A DNA stretch of 64,000 bases from Lactiplantibacillus brownii (lineage in GTDB: Bacteria; Bacillota; Bacilli; Lactobacillales; Lactobacillaceae): the NCBI RefSeq assembly GCF_031085375.1, contig NZ_JAVCWF010000001.1:310001-374000 (forward strand), given 5' to 3'. The notes below the pieces were generated by a model. The model saw nothing but the letters and a program-made list of their open reading frames with translations. It made no database searches and had not been told where the DNA came from. Each line of letters starts with the position of its first letter. Position 1 is the stretch's first letter. Made by a program: the position numbers and the translations under genes. Positions 51,863 through 61,363 of the stretch are shown piece by piece.

Positions 51863-53830
51863 TTAGTAATAATAAGCTAATAAAGCGGTCAAATTATTAT
51901 AGGTTGCAGATTTTTTACTTGGAATATCTCCTAAACACCCAGAGAAGTCACCATAGCCGTCAGGAACTTGTGAATCATTTAGATCTTGAACACAATCGTT
52001 ATACATTGTCTTATCACCAACTGTTGAGGCAATCATGGCTGCAATAGCATATGATGATGCTGCCGAATTTTTTTCGACTGGCGTGCCATCGGTATAATAA
52101 TTATTATACAGGGTTCGATTGTGGACATGAGCTTTAATCCAACTGATACTTGCTGGTTGTGCTTTACCGATTTGGGCTAAATGCAAAATAACGAGCAGAC
52201 TATCAATCGAGTTAACTTCTCCTTTTGCTTCAGGTAATGTAGAGTACTCTCCGGCTTTATAACCGTTCATGTCACCGTAATAGTAATAAGTTTGGTACCA
52301 AGGAAAGCTATCGCCTAAGTAGGCATTTTCTAATACTTTTAGCTGATCATCGTAATCTTTTTGACTCCAACCACCTTCACCATACACATATTTCAATTCT
52401 TGCATGTCTAAGTAGTCAAGACGAATGGCTGGTTCTTTGGTGCCATCCGCAAAATCAGTGCCATCGATCATTTTTCCGTTTAATAATGAATACTTCTTAA
52501 AACCAGTAACTAGGTCCTTAATTTCAGAGGCACGAGCGGCCGATGGTGATTTTGCTTGCATCATTGTCAAGGCGCGCATAATACGAAGGTCGTCTAACGA
52601 GGCGTTACCTTGTTTATAGTCTTTGGTTCGCGTGTTATACATCCAATAGAAGGCGCCATCACCATTAGAGAAGGTCTTCTTGACCTGTGTATAGTAATTA
52701 TCAAAAGCAGTTGCATCACCACGCATTGCCAAAGTTTCAAGATAAAGTCCAGCAGATTCCGTAATTTGACTAAACATGTCATTATCTGTATCCACACTAG
52801 CCTTTTGGGCTTCAGTCATATAACCAGAATAGATACCAGAGTCAGTCATCATCGTATTAACCATAAAATGGTCTAAGGCAGTGACCTTACTAGCGATAAC
52901 ATTAGTGTTGTCCTGACTTAATGGCTTAATATCAGTCAATTGAGTCGGCTCACTTGGCGATACCGGATCAGTAACTGTTGCATCTGTTTCTGGGACCTTG
53001 AAATTAAGCGTATCCCAGGTCGAATAAGAAGCGTTTGTGTCCGATGCGCTCACGGCAAACTGAATCTGAACCGTGGTCGCAGCAGAAACCTGGCTTAAAT
53101 CCAATTCAAGTTGTTTCTTATCGGTATTTACTACAGGTGCTAGATGATCGTTACTGGAATATTTAATACTGATAGAAGGTGTCACATCTTTATAGGACCC
53201 GTCGGACTGCTTAAAGCCTTTAAATAGTTTACTAAACGAAATAGTCGCACTTTTCTTGTCGGTACTATAGTTAATCACGTCCTCGGATGGCAAATAAGTG
53301 CCACTAACGGTCTGCCCAGCAAAGCCATAGTTTAAATCGGTATAGGTCGTTGTTGAATTTTTGAAACTAACTTTTGATGAGAGTACCCAAGTTGGACTAT
53401 TTGCCACCAAGGCGTAGTTTCCGATATTTAATGAATATAGATTGTCACCACCGGGCATCACACTTGGTAATTTACTAATCGAATTATTACTAAAATCGGC
53501 TTGGACGAGTCCGGTTGCGTATTGCAAACCATCTAGGTCGGTAATGTCAGTAGTATCAACATGTAAGTAACGTAAATCTGCTAACATCGCAGGGGTAATT
53601 TGATTCACACTGGTGGTATTGTAGCCGCCAGCTGTATTAGCTGATTGGCTTAAATCATGTAATCCAGAATAAATGACCTTCTGTAAATTCTTGTCTGGCA
53701 TCCAAGTATCAATGCTTGAATCGCTGGTTGCAGCGGCCGATACCGTCTGAGTTGGTAGACAAAGCGTTCCCATGCCAGTTATTGTCACCAAAGCTAGTAT
53801 CATTCCGATTGCTCGAATAATTTTTTTCAA
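51863..53830 (-). CDS. Secreted LRR protein with glycoside hydrolase family 8-like domain
   Basis: About 655 residues. A signal peptide (1-33) leads to a leucine-rich-repeat-like segment (about 60-150: LRYLHVDTTDITDLDGLQ, NSISKLP), a beta-rich region (150-280) and a C-terminal alpha-helical hydrolase domain (about 310-655) resembling GH8: ITESAGLYLETLAM offers the catalytic Glu near 358 and ASLDDLRIMRAL the Asp pair. GH8 enzymes (BcsZ, Listeria PssZ) trim exopolysaccharide. The TTG at 53830 is chosen since GGAGGAG precedes it. It diverges from an exopolysaccharide synthase operon, which supports the role. LRR fused to GH8 is unusual. Confidence 0.72.
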   Translation of the reverse strand: MKKIIRAIGMILALVTITGMGTLCLPTQTVSAAATSDSSIDTWMPDKNLQKVIYSGLHDLSQSANTAGGYNTTSVNQITPAMLADLRYLHVDTTDITDLDGLQYATGLVQADFSNNSISKLPSVMPGGDNLYSLNIGNYALVANSPTWVLSSKVSFKNSTTTYTDLNYGFAGQTVSGTYLPSEDVINYSTDKKSATISFSKLFKGFKQSDGSYKDVTPSISIKYSSNDHLAPVVNTDKKQLELDLSQVSAATTVQIQFAVSASDTNASYSTWDTLNFKVPETDATVTDPVSPSEPTQLTDIKPLSQDNTNVIASKVTALDHFMVNTMMTDSGIYSGYMTEAQKASVDTDNDMFSQITESAGLYLETLAMRGDATAFDNYYTQVKKTFSNGDGAFYWMYNTRTKDYKQGNASLDDLRIMRALTMMQAKSPSAARASEIKDLVTGFKKYSLLNGKMIDGTDFADGTKEPAIRLDYLDMQELKYVYGEGGWSQKDYDDQLKVLENAYLGDSFPWYQTYYYYGDMNGYKAGEYSTLPEAKGEVNSIDSLLVILHLAQIGKAQPASISWIKAHVHNRTLYNNYYTDGTPVEKNSAASSYAIAAMIASTVGDKTMYNDCVQDLNDSQVPDGYGDFSGCLGDIPSKKSATYNNLTALLAYYY

Positions 53831-53845
53831 TATAGTCTCCTCCAA

Positions 53846-54205
53846 AGAATATCATAGTAGCATAAGAAATATTAATATATTAATATTCAGATGTCTAGTG
53901 ATGCTGGTTATATTTTTAGTCAGGGATGAGATACATAAGCTATTGGTATAGCCAATTGAGTCAACTGGTTTTAATTGATCATACAATCACCTGTATGCAA
54001 CTGAATGATTCAACGAAATATGTCGACGTTAGTGTTAAGTTAAATGATAATCGAAATAATCTGCTATTGGTCTGTCGTGATACTAAGACGACGCCTGTTG
54101 TCGCAAGGCTATGCCAACGTTGACCAGCATATACTTTTGATTGATAATGTGATAAGTTGATACATATGGACCTATAGTTCAAGCTTTTAACCAACGGGGG
54201 AAATT
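53846..54205. promoter_or_regulatory. Divergent promoter region of the exopolysaccharide locus
   Basis: Between the GH8-like gene and the synthase operon. A plausible plus-strand promoter is TTGATT (54137-54142), 18-bp spacer, TACATA (54161-54166). The AT-rich part 53846-53920 should hold the minus-strand promoter. Short frames here lack ribosome sites. Confidence 0.45.
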
Positions 54206-55294
54206 ATGTTACAAATCGGGATTATCATTCCGGCGCTCAATCCAGACAACCAACTCATTACATTAATTCGGAATTTTATTAATGCGCCTGCTCTGATGCA
54301 AAAAATTAAAAATTTTATCATCATTGATGATGGCAGCGATCAGGACCACCAACCCATTTTTGATCAATTGCAAACTTTACCATTAACTAATCTGACGGTG
54401 ATCCACCACGCAACTAATCTTGGCAAAGGGGCTGCTTTAAAAACGGGTTTTCGTTACGTCCAAGCACACTTTCCATCGTTAACTGGCGTGGCAACAATGG
54501 ATTCTGATGGGCAACATACGGTTACGGCGCTTAATAGTTGCTTGGATAAATTCGGTCGAAACTCACAGCAGCTTGTCATTGGTGTCCGTCAATTTACGAC
54601 TGCTATCCCATTTCGGAGTCAGTTTGGCAATCTTTTAACTAGTGGGTTAGTCCGGATTTTAACGCATCAAAGTATTTCAGATACGCAAACGGGGCTGCGC
54701 GTTATTCCAATGGCGTACCTCACAGAACTGGTCAACTTTCCTGGTGACCGTTTTGAATTTGAGTTCGATATGCTTCTACAAGCTAAAAAATTTCATGTGC
54801 AAATCGTGGAACAACCGATTCCTACAATTTATCTCGATGGTAATGCGTCTTCCCATTTTCGGGTTATCCGGGATTCAATTGCTATCTATGCGCGTTTCTT
54901 TAAGTTTGCGGCGAGTGGCCTCATTTCGTTTGCTGTCGATATTAGTTTGTTTTATATTGTCCTGTTCTTACTTGGTAACCACATTTTAGACAGCATTCTA
55001 GTTGCCACCGTGGTTTCACGAGTGCTGTCTTCGGTGGTTAATTATGGGATTAATCATCGTGTCGTTTTCAACCGAGCAGGCCATCAAACACTCTTAAAAT
55101 ATGGGTGTTTATTTGTCATGCAGATGTTTGCCTCGGGACTTTTTACGGATGTTGTGACCAAAATCTTGCCAGCAACGACTGGACAACTCATGCCGACTAT
55201 TGCCAAAATGATGGTTGATTTTATCTTATTCATTATTAGTTATCAGATTCAACGGGATTTTATTTTCAAAGAGAGGCCACAACATGTCCAATAA
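54206..55294 (+). CDS. Family 2 glycosyltransferase fused to GtrA-like membrane domain
   Basis: 362 residues. The N-terminal 225 form a DPM1-like GT2 domain: IGIIIPALNPDN, FIIIDDGSD, NLGKGAALKTGF and ATMDSDGQH (DxD). It would transfer sugar to polyprenyl phosphate. The C-terminal part (about 230-355) is a GtrA-like domain of four helices (FFKFAASGLISFAVDISLFY, SRVLSSVVNYGINHRVVF), which moves or positions lipid-linked sugars. It is first in the four-gene operon, overlapping the synthase gene by 11 bp. GGGGG precedes the ATG. Confidence 0.9.
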   Translation: MLQIGIIIPALNPDNQLITLIRNFINAPALMQKIKNFIIIDDGSDQDHQPIFDQLQTLPLTNLTVIHHATNLGKGAALKTGFRYVQAHFPSLTGVATMDSDGQHTVTALNSCLDKFGRNSQQLVIGVRQFTTAIPFRSQFGNLLTSGLVRILTHQSISDTQTGLRVIPMAYLTELVNFPGDRFEFEFDMLLQAKKFHVQIVEQPIPTIYLDGNASSHFRVIRDSIAIYARFFKFAASGLISFAVDISLFYIVLFLLGNHILDSILVATVVSRVLSSVVNYGINHRVVFNRAGHQTLLKYGCLFVMQMFASGLFTDVVTKILPATTGQLMPTIAKMMVDFILFIISYQIQRDFIFKERPQHVQ

Positions 55295-57269
55295 GCGGCG
55301 GTTTCTTTATTTTCTGGCCATTGCGCTGTCGGTTATTTATCTCATATGGCGAGTCTTCTTTACGATTCCGTGGCGGTCGTCGATTTTTACACTTATTTTT
55401 GCACTTTTACTTGTCCTCAGTGAGATTTTGTCGAACCTTACAGGCTTCATCCTAATTTTCTTTCGGATGCTTTCAACCAAGAAAAAATGGCGTTTGACGA
55501 TCCCAGCGTTTAGTGCCACCGAGGGACTGCCCGATGTCGATCTGATTATTGTGACGCATAACGAGGATGTTGATTTACTCAGAAAAACGATTAATGCAGC
55601 AACTTATATTGATTATCCTAATAAAACTAAAGTACATATCGTGGTTGCGGATGATGGTAATCGGCCGGAAGTGATGGCCTTGGCTAAGCATTATCATGTT
55701 GGTTATTCTGGAATGGAAAATAATAAGCAGGCGAAGTCTGGCAATATTAACCATACGTTGGCTAAGTTACATTCACCACTTTTTGCTATCTTTGATACGG
55801 ATATGATTCCGTTTTCTGGCTTCTTGCGCAATACCGTGCCTTTATTTACTGAAAACTTTCAGCAATTAGCGGATGATCCTGATCATACAGATCCACTTGG
55901 TTTTGTACAAACGCCGCAAAGTTTCTATAACGCGGATATTTTTCAATTTAATTTATTTTCTGAAAAAATCATTCCAAACGAACAGGACTTCTTTTCACGT
56001 GATGTTAACGTTTTAAATGGCGGCAACAAACGGGCACTTTTTACTGGTTCAAATGCGGTTTTTTTACGAAAAGCAGTGGATGAAGTTGGTGGGTTCCCAA
56101 CGGATACGATTACAGAGGACTTTGAGTTGGGATCCATGCTGAACATGGCTGGTTACATTAGCTTGGCTACTAAGGTGCCTCAGTCCAGTGGAATTACTCC
56201 GATTGACATGAAAGGCGTGATCAAGCAGCGGACGCGCTGGGCTCGTGGCGTTATTCAAAGCTGTCGTAATTTGCATATTTTTACCAACCCACACTTGTCA
56301 TTCATTAACCGTGTTATTTTGCTCAACACTTACTTTTATTGGTGGGCTTTTTTTCGTCGGATGATTTATATGATTGCACCTATTTTGTATGCCTTATTCA
56401 AGATTCAAGTTGTCAATGCTAACTTTTGGATTTTAATGGTGGTCTGGGCGCCCGGTTACTTCCTATTACATTATGTTATGGGGGACACTTCTGGGATGGG
56501 AGACACTGCCAAAATTCGTAATGAACGTTGGGGTGAAGTCCAAGAAACCTTTTTTGCGCCGTATTTATTTATTCCGGTCATTCTTGAAAGTCTGGGTATT
56601 AAAGCTAAAAAATTCAAAGTAACTGAAAAGAATGTGAGCTACTCACTCAAAGATAAGCTTCATATCTTGCCTTACTTAATTCTATGGACGATTACACTCC
56701 TTGCCATTATTAAGTTTAATTATGGCAAATATGGTTCAGAAATTTTAGTTGGGAGTGTTATTACGTTTTGGCTATTGATGCACTTTGTTAATTTAAGCAT
56801 GTGCCTATTTATCTCACTTGGTCGTCCGGTCTATCGTAAAAATGAACGTTTTATTCGACAGGTTCCCGGAACGGTACAAACAAGTGACGGCAAGTGGCAT
56901 CAATTATTGACTGAAGATGTTTCTGAAGGTGGCATTGCGTTTAAGATTACAGATGGTGCTGTTGAAGACATTGCTGAGGGTGATAGCATTAAGTTGACCG
57001 TCAAGCATCAAGATTTTGATGTTCAGCTTAGTGGGAAGGTAGCCCGTATTAGCCATCGTGATGACACGGCAATCTATAGTGTTCAAGTTACGGTTGCCCC
57101 TGATAAAAATCGAGATCACTATTTACAATTGATTTACGATGGGGCTAACAAAACGCTACCTAGTGTTCAAGATACTTGGGTCACGCCTTTTGACGAGTTA
57201 TACATGAATCTCGTTGTTCGGGCGCGCACCTATGAACGTAAATTCAGTCGACGGTTCAACCGCTTTTAG
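55284..57269 (+). CDS. BcsA-like polysaccharide synthase with C-terminal PilZ domain
   Basis: About 661 residues. Membrane helices flank a GT2 synthase core with all processive-synthase motifs: VVADDGNRPE, IFDTDM (DxD), TITEDFELG (TED) and QRTRWARG (QxxRW). Four to six helices follow. The C-terminal PilZ domain has RKNER (R518, R522) and DVSEGG (D545, S547, G550), the c-di-GMP-binding residues, so the enzyme is likely activated by c-di-GMP. The ATG at 55284 has GAGAGG upstream and overlaps the preceding gene. No BcsB-like subunit is next to it. Polymer identity is unknown; Listeria Pss-type is the closest system I recall. Confidence 0.92.
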   Translation: MSNKRRFLYFLAIALSVIYLIWRVFFTIPWRSSIFTLIFALLLVLSEILSNLTGFILIFFRMLSTKKKWRLTIPAFSATEGLPDVDLIIVTHNEDVDLLRKTINAATYIDYPNKTKVHIVVADDGNRPEVMALAKHYHVGYSGMENNKQAKSGNINHTLAKLHSPLFAIFDTDMIPFSGFLRNTVPLFTENFQQLADDPDHTDPLGFVQTPQSFYNADIFQFNLFSEKIIPNEQDFFSRDVNVLNGGNKRALFTGSNAVFLRKAVDEVGGFPTDTITEDFELGSMLNMAGYISLATKVPQSSGITPIDMKGVIKQRTRWARGVIQSCRNLHIFTNPHLSFINRVILLNTYFYWWAFFRRMIYMIAPILYALFKIQVVNANFWILMVVWAPGYFLLHYVMGDTSGMGDTAKIRNERWGEVQETFFAPYLFIPVILESLGIKAKKFKVTEKNVSYSLKDKLHILPYLILWTITLLAIIKFNYGKYGSEILVGSVITFWLLMHFVNLSMCLFISLGRPVYRKNERFIRQVPGTVQTSDGKWHQLLTEDVSEGGIAFKITDGAVEDIAEGDSIKLTVKHQDFDVQLSGKVARISHRDDTAIYSVQVTVAPDKNRDHYLQLIYDGANKTLPSVQDTWVTPFDELYMNLVVRARTYERKFSRRFNRF

Positions 57270-57284
57270 AAAGGAACAATTAAC

Positions 57285-59123
57285 ATGTCAGCTTGGATTG
57301 GGTTTATTTTATACGCAATTGGGTTATTGGGGTATAACGGTACGCTCCGACGTCTCGGTGTTAGTCCTTATTTAGCTTGGATCACTGCCATGCTGGTCCA
57401 AATTTTAATGCTATATGGTTTTGCAATGACGGGCTGGTTAAATTTAGGAATTCAATTAGTCACCGTGCTTGGAATTGGTTTAGCCATTTTGTGGGTGGGA
57501 TTAAGTTTCTTTCGGAAAGCACAATTAAAGTTTGAAGGGATTCATTTATTCGACTTTTGGATGGTTGGTCTAGGTATTGTGACTGGTCATGCGTTATGGC
57601 AAAGTCCTTTGGTCCATTACGATAATTTTTCTCATTGGGCGGTAATGGTCAAGTTTATGGTCTTTACCGGCCGCTTGCCTGGTGCCAAAGACCAGCTCAT
57701 CTCATTTACGTCATATCCACCAGCAACAGCACTTTTTATAACCCAGTTTGTGCACTGGGTTGGCTTTAGTGATGGCGCCATGTTAGTCGCACAGTTTATT
57801 TTGATCTGGGGTTCGGCTTATGCGATTTTTGCGGGGTTACGTGATCGTTCACGGGCATTAACTAGTTTTGCTTTATGTTTTACTTTAGCTATTTCATTTG
57901 TTTTCAATGTTGCCATTCGACTCAATAACTTGCTTGTTGACTATGTTTTGCCAATTATCACGATTGCAGCGCTCGTGGGAATCTTTGTTTATCGTAAACG
58001 ACCGTTGCTATTGTGTGCTCACGTGGCATTATTCTGTGGCACGTTGTTACTTGTGAAAAATTCAGCAACTTTTTTTGTCGTCATGATTGGGGTGTATTTC
58101 TTGTACATACTAATCACAAACCATCACTGGCGTTGGCGTCGGTTACTAACAGTTCCGATTCAGTTTCTCATGACGTTAGGAGTGGGGGCGTTGCCTTTTG
58201 CTTGGTGGGAATGGCATGTAAAACACACTTTTACGGTTTCCAAACACCAAATCAGCACTCAAGCGTATGCTAAGCAATTGAATGGGGAGAGTCATCAGGC
58301 GCTTATTAAAATTGGTCATAAATTTTTAACGCAGATTTTAAGCTTAAATTCGCTTTCAACTAAAGGTATCTTGCTCATTAATGTCACGCTGATCTTGACC
58401 TGGTTGTTTATTCGATTTCGGCAACATCAACGTAACGATTTACTGGGGATGGCGGTACTTTTAGATGTTATTTTTATCGCATATTATGGCAGTTTGTTTG
58501 GAATGTACATTCTATCAATGCCCTATGCTGAGGCCATTTTACTTGATGGTTTTGAGCGCTATATGGCTAGTATTGTTATTTTAAACTTATTTATTGGCGC
58601 CATTGCGTTAGTCCGAGTTCTGGACCGTCAACAATTTGAGCAAAATTTTCAAAAACGCAATACTCAGGCGTTTAAGAGTGCCACGACTAAAAATATTTAC
58701 CAAATGGCGACATTGGTTACTGGTTTCTTTGCGATTACCATGATGTATTCGGAAATTACCGGGACTAAATTTACTAATAAAATGAATCACAACACGTTGC
58801 CTTTGCAGATGACTAGAGTTTCTAAACAGTGGCATCACTTAAATCACCGCAAAGTTCTGATTGTTGATCCCAAAGTAGTGGACGTTAATGACTACTACGC
58901 GGGTTATGTTGGCCGCTACTGGTACTTTACGGATAAGGCAGTTGGTCAGGAAAATTTCATGATGACGCCAAAAGTGTTCAAACAAACCATTGAGAACTAT
59001 CAGTATGTGGCGATTCCTGAAACGCACCGAACATTTACAGTTCTGACTAAAAAAACGTTTCATCAACACGTGGTGACCGGGCTTTTTAAAGTGACGAAAA
59101 ATAAGTTAATTCGGATGCATTAA
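57285..59123 (+). CDS. Polytopic membrane protein of the exopolysaccharide operon (paralogue 1)
   Basis: 612 residues with 12-14 helices and an outside C-terminal domain of about 100 residues. A conserved motif HYDNFSHWAVMVKFM (about 107-121) lies in the first large loop and ISFTSYPPATALFITQF follows; an acidic motif in such a loop is typical of GT-C glycosyltransferases, though no family is certain. AAAGGAAC precedes the ATG. It follows the synthase by 15 bp and has a close paralogue next to it. Possible roles are side-chain transfer or polymer export. Confidence 0.7.
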   Translation: MSAWIGFILYAIGLLGYNGTLRRLGVSPYLAWITAMLVQILMLYGFAMTGWLNLGIQLVTVLGIGLAILWVGLSFFRKAQLKFEGIHLFDFWMVGLGIVTGHALWQSPLVHYDNFSHWAVMVKFMVFTGRLPGAKDQLISFTSYPPATALFITQFVHWVGFSDGAMLVAQFILIWGSAYAIFAGLRDRSRALTSFALCFTLAISFVFNVAIRLNNLLVDYVLPIITIAALVGIFVYRKRPLLLCAHVALFCGTLLLVKNSATFFVVMIGVYFLYILITNHHWRWRRLLTVPIQFLMTLGVGALPFAWWEWHVKHTFTVSKHQISTQAYAKQLNGESHQALIKIGHKFLTQILSLNSLSTKGILLINVTLILTWLFIRFRQHQRNDLLGMAVLLDVIFIAYYGSLFGMYILSMPYAEAILLDGFERYMASIVILNLFIGAIALVRVLDRQQFEQNFQKRNTQAFKSATTKNIYQMATLVTGFFAITMMYSEITGTKFTNKMNHNTLPLQMTRVSKQWHHLNHRKVLIVDPKVVDVNDYYAGYVGRYWYFTDKAVGQENFMMTPKVFKQTIENYQYVAIPETHRTFTVLTKKTFHQHVVTGLFKVTKNKLIRMH

Positions 59124-59127
59124 TATA

Positions 59128-60990
59128 GTGAAAGTAGGGATTGTTTTGGCGGTTTTGGGGTTTGTTTTCTTTGCGTTAGCGTTAATTGGCTATAGTAGTA
59201 CCTTACGTCTTTGTCATGTTAATCCCTATTTAACTTGGATCACAGGAATTTTAGTTGAAATTATAATGCTATACGGATTTGCTATGGTCAACCTACTTCG
59301 GCCGGGAATCTGGATTGTTACTAGTTTAGGCGTTCTCTTGTTGTTGAGCCGCCTAATTTTCGGTTATTTGGGTAAGGTCAGTATTCATTATGAAGGTTTG
59401 CACTTATTTGACAGTTGGATGATCTTTTTAGGAATTGTCATGGCAGTCGTGCTATTTCAGAGCCCACTAATCCATTATGATAACTTTTCTCATTGGGCGA
59501 CCATTGTTAAATTCTTAATGTATACGGGTCACTTGCCAGGGGCACAGGATACGATTATTTCGTTTACCTCTTATCCGCCAGCCACGGCACTATTTATCAC
59601 ACAGTTTGTGACATTTACTGGCTTTAGTGCTGGTAATATGCTGGTTGCCCAATATATCTTGATCTGGGCGGGGAGTTATTCGATTTTTGCCACACTTCGG
59701 GATCGAACTCGCGGGCTGAACTCGATGCTCTTATGCCTGACGATTGCCATTTCATATGTTTTTAATATCAATATTCGTCTCAATAATTTGCTCGTTGACT
59801 ATGTCTTAGCGATTCTCACCGTAGCGGGTTGTGTGGGTATTTTTGTTTATCGGTATCGGCCCAAAATGTTGGCGGCTCACGTGGCGTTGTTTTGTGGCAC
59901 ATTGCTACTGGTTAAAAACTCAGCAGCTTTTTTCGTGACTATTTTAGTCATTGATTACTTAGTCACGTTGATTCGACATCGTACTACCGGACACTGGTTT
60001 CGACAAATCCTCCGATTAACGTGGCAATTCTTAGGGACACTAGTCATCGCTGCACTGCCGTTTATTTGGTGGGAGGGCCATGTCCATTCAACGTTCACAA
60101 CTTCGAAGCATGAGATTAATGCAGCTGCTTATCAAAGTCAACTGGCTCATGACGGTGTTCAGGGATTTTTGCAAATCGGACAAGCCTTTTTAAAGCAAAT
60201 TTTCAGTTGGAACTCATTATCGACCCAAGGCTTTTTAGTGATTAATATTGGTTTGATTAGTGCGTGGGCCATTATTAAGTATGGTTGCCATCACCCCAAT
60301 CCTTTGGTCAAATTACTGGGAGGACTCGACCTGATTACTGGCCTCTATTATGGCAGCCTTTTGGGCATGTACGTGTTATCGATGCCATATGCTGAGGCAA
60401 TTACCCTAGATGGATTTGAAAGGTACATGTCGACCGTTGTTGTCCTAAACTTATTTATTGGGATGATCGTTATGGTTCGTGTGATTGACGAAACGTTTTA
60501 CGAACAAGACTTGGCAGCACGTAGCACACTCACGTATCAGTCAATTTGGACTAAAAATGGTTACCAGTTAGCAACATTTTTAGTCATGTTTTTTGCCATT
60601 ATTATGATGTATTCTGAAATTAATGGCACCACGTTTACGAATCACTATAATCGTCGTGCTTTGCCAGTTACGCTCTCTAAGGTGGCCCAGCCATGGACCA
60701 AACTCAATCATGCTAAGATTTTAATTGTTGATCCGCAAAAAGTTGAAGTCACAACGTATTATGCCGGTTACTTAGCGAATTATTATTTTTTTACAAATAA
60801 TGCGAGTGGCCAAGCAACTTTCAGCAAGTCACCACGGGTTTTTCGCAAGACTTTAAATCAGTATGAATATGTTGTTGTACCGAAGTATGATCGTCGCTTT
60901 AGTCGCGGCGTCCGTCAAACTTATCACCAGCATGTTCGTACGGGCTTTTACCGGATTCATCAAGATCGGTTGACTCAGATTCAGCGTTAG
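59128..60990 (+). CDS. Polytopic membrane protein of the exopolysaccharide operon (paralogue 2)
   Basis: 620 residues, alike over the full length to the gene before it: HYDNFSHWATIVKFLMYTG, ISFTSYPPATALFITQF, HVALFCGTLLLVKNSAAFF and LSMPYAEAITLDGFERYMS are shared almost unchanged. The start is GTG, 4 bp after the previous stop, with no clear ribosome site, so translation is probably coupled. The conserved loop motif in both copies suggests both are active and may act as a pair or on different sugars. Last gene of the operon. Confidence 0.7.
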   Translation: MKVGIVLAVLGFVFFALALIGYSSTLRLCHVNPYLTWITGILVEIIMLYGFAMVNLLRPGIWIVTSLGVLLLLSRLIFGYLGKVSIHYEGLHLFDSWMIFLGIVMAVVLFQSPLIHYDNFSHWATIVKFLMYTGHLPGAQDTIISFTSYPPATALFITQFVTFTGFSAGNMLVAQYILIWAGSYSIFATLRDRTRGLNSMLLCLTIAISYVFNINIRLNNLLVDYVLAILTVAGCVGIFVYRYRPKMLAAHVALFCGTLLLVKNSAAFFVTILVIDYLVTLIRHRTTGHWFRQILRLTWQFLGTLVIAALPFIWWEGHVHSTFTTSKHEINAAAYQSQLAHDGVQGFLQIGQAFLKQIFSWNSLSTQGFLVINIGLISAWAIIKYGCHHPNPLVKLLGGLDLITGLYYGSLLGMYVLSMPYAEAITLDGFERYMSTVVVLNLFIGMIVMVRVIDETFYEQDLAARSTLTYQSIWTKNGYQLATFLVMFFAIIMMYSEINGTTFTNHYNRRALPVTLSKVAQPWTKLNHAKILIVDPQKVEVTTYYAGYLANYYFFTNNASGQATFSKSPRVFRKTLNQYEYVVVPKYDRRFSRGVRQTYHQHVRTGFYRIHQDRLTQIQR

Positions 60991-61031
60991 CAGCGGGGAA
61001 ATTTATGAATTCAGCATTTGGATACTATGAT

Positions 61032-61078
61032 GTGCGATGGTGGGTCAGTGTGAACTGACTTCTCATCGCACGTTTTTT
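61032..61078 (+). terminator. Terminator of the exopolysaccharide operon
   Basis: GTGCGATG pairs with CATCGCAC, with GTCAGT/ACTGAC nested inside, followed by six T. Confidence 0.85.
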
Positions 61079-61088
61079 GCACAAAAAA

Positions 61089-61363
61089 ACCTTCGTACGG
61101 GAATACGAAGGTCAAAAGGAGTAGGTCAGCATGCAATTGGGGAATCACATGCTGAGAACCTAGCAAGCGTTTATTCATATAAGCGGGGGGGCGTTCACAT
61201 GCCGCTTACTAGGCATGTCAGAGTTACGCGCTCTGACGGATTTCATTACTTTGGAGGAGTAAATGAAAAGAATGTTAATTGTTATAGTAGCAATCTTGGA
61301 GGGGAATCCTTAATTGCTATGAATATAATATACCAACGAAATATGAAGAAAGTGTGGCGATGA
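61089..61363 (+). ncRNA. Array of four hairpins with tiny ORFs, candidate structured RNA
   Basis: In about 160 bases four perfect stems follow one another: ACCTTCGTA/TACGAAGGT (61089-61112), CAGCATG/CATGCTG (from about 61127), TAAGCGG/CCGCTTA (from about 61179) and GTCAGAG/CTCTGAC (from about 61218). Strong ribosome sites lie before very short frames: MQLGNHMLRT, a 54-codon frame from 61199, and a 16-codon frame from 61263. The function is unknown; a leader RNA, a small RNA or a small-peptide locus is possible. Confidence 0.45.
61263..61313 (+). CDS. Possible 16-residue hydrophobic peptide
   Basis: GGAGGAG lies 3-4 bases before ATG; the frame reads MKRMLIVIVAILEGNP and stops. It is basic at the start, then hydrophobic, like a tiny membrane peptide. 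The strong ribosome site is the only support. Confidence 0.25.
   Translation: MKRMLIVIVAILEGNP

Noticed and set aside
53926..54194. Short frames on both strands between the GH8-like gene and the GT2 gene
   Set aside because: No ribosome sites; they occupy the region where divergent promoters must lie.
61037..61363. Open frame of 108 codons after the exopolysaccharide operon
   Set aside because: Its start lies inside a terminator hairpin and it reads through four stems. Only the part from 61199 has a possible ribosome site.
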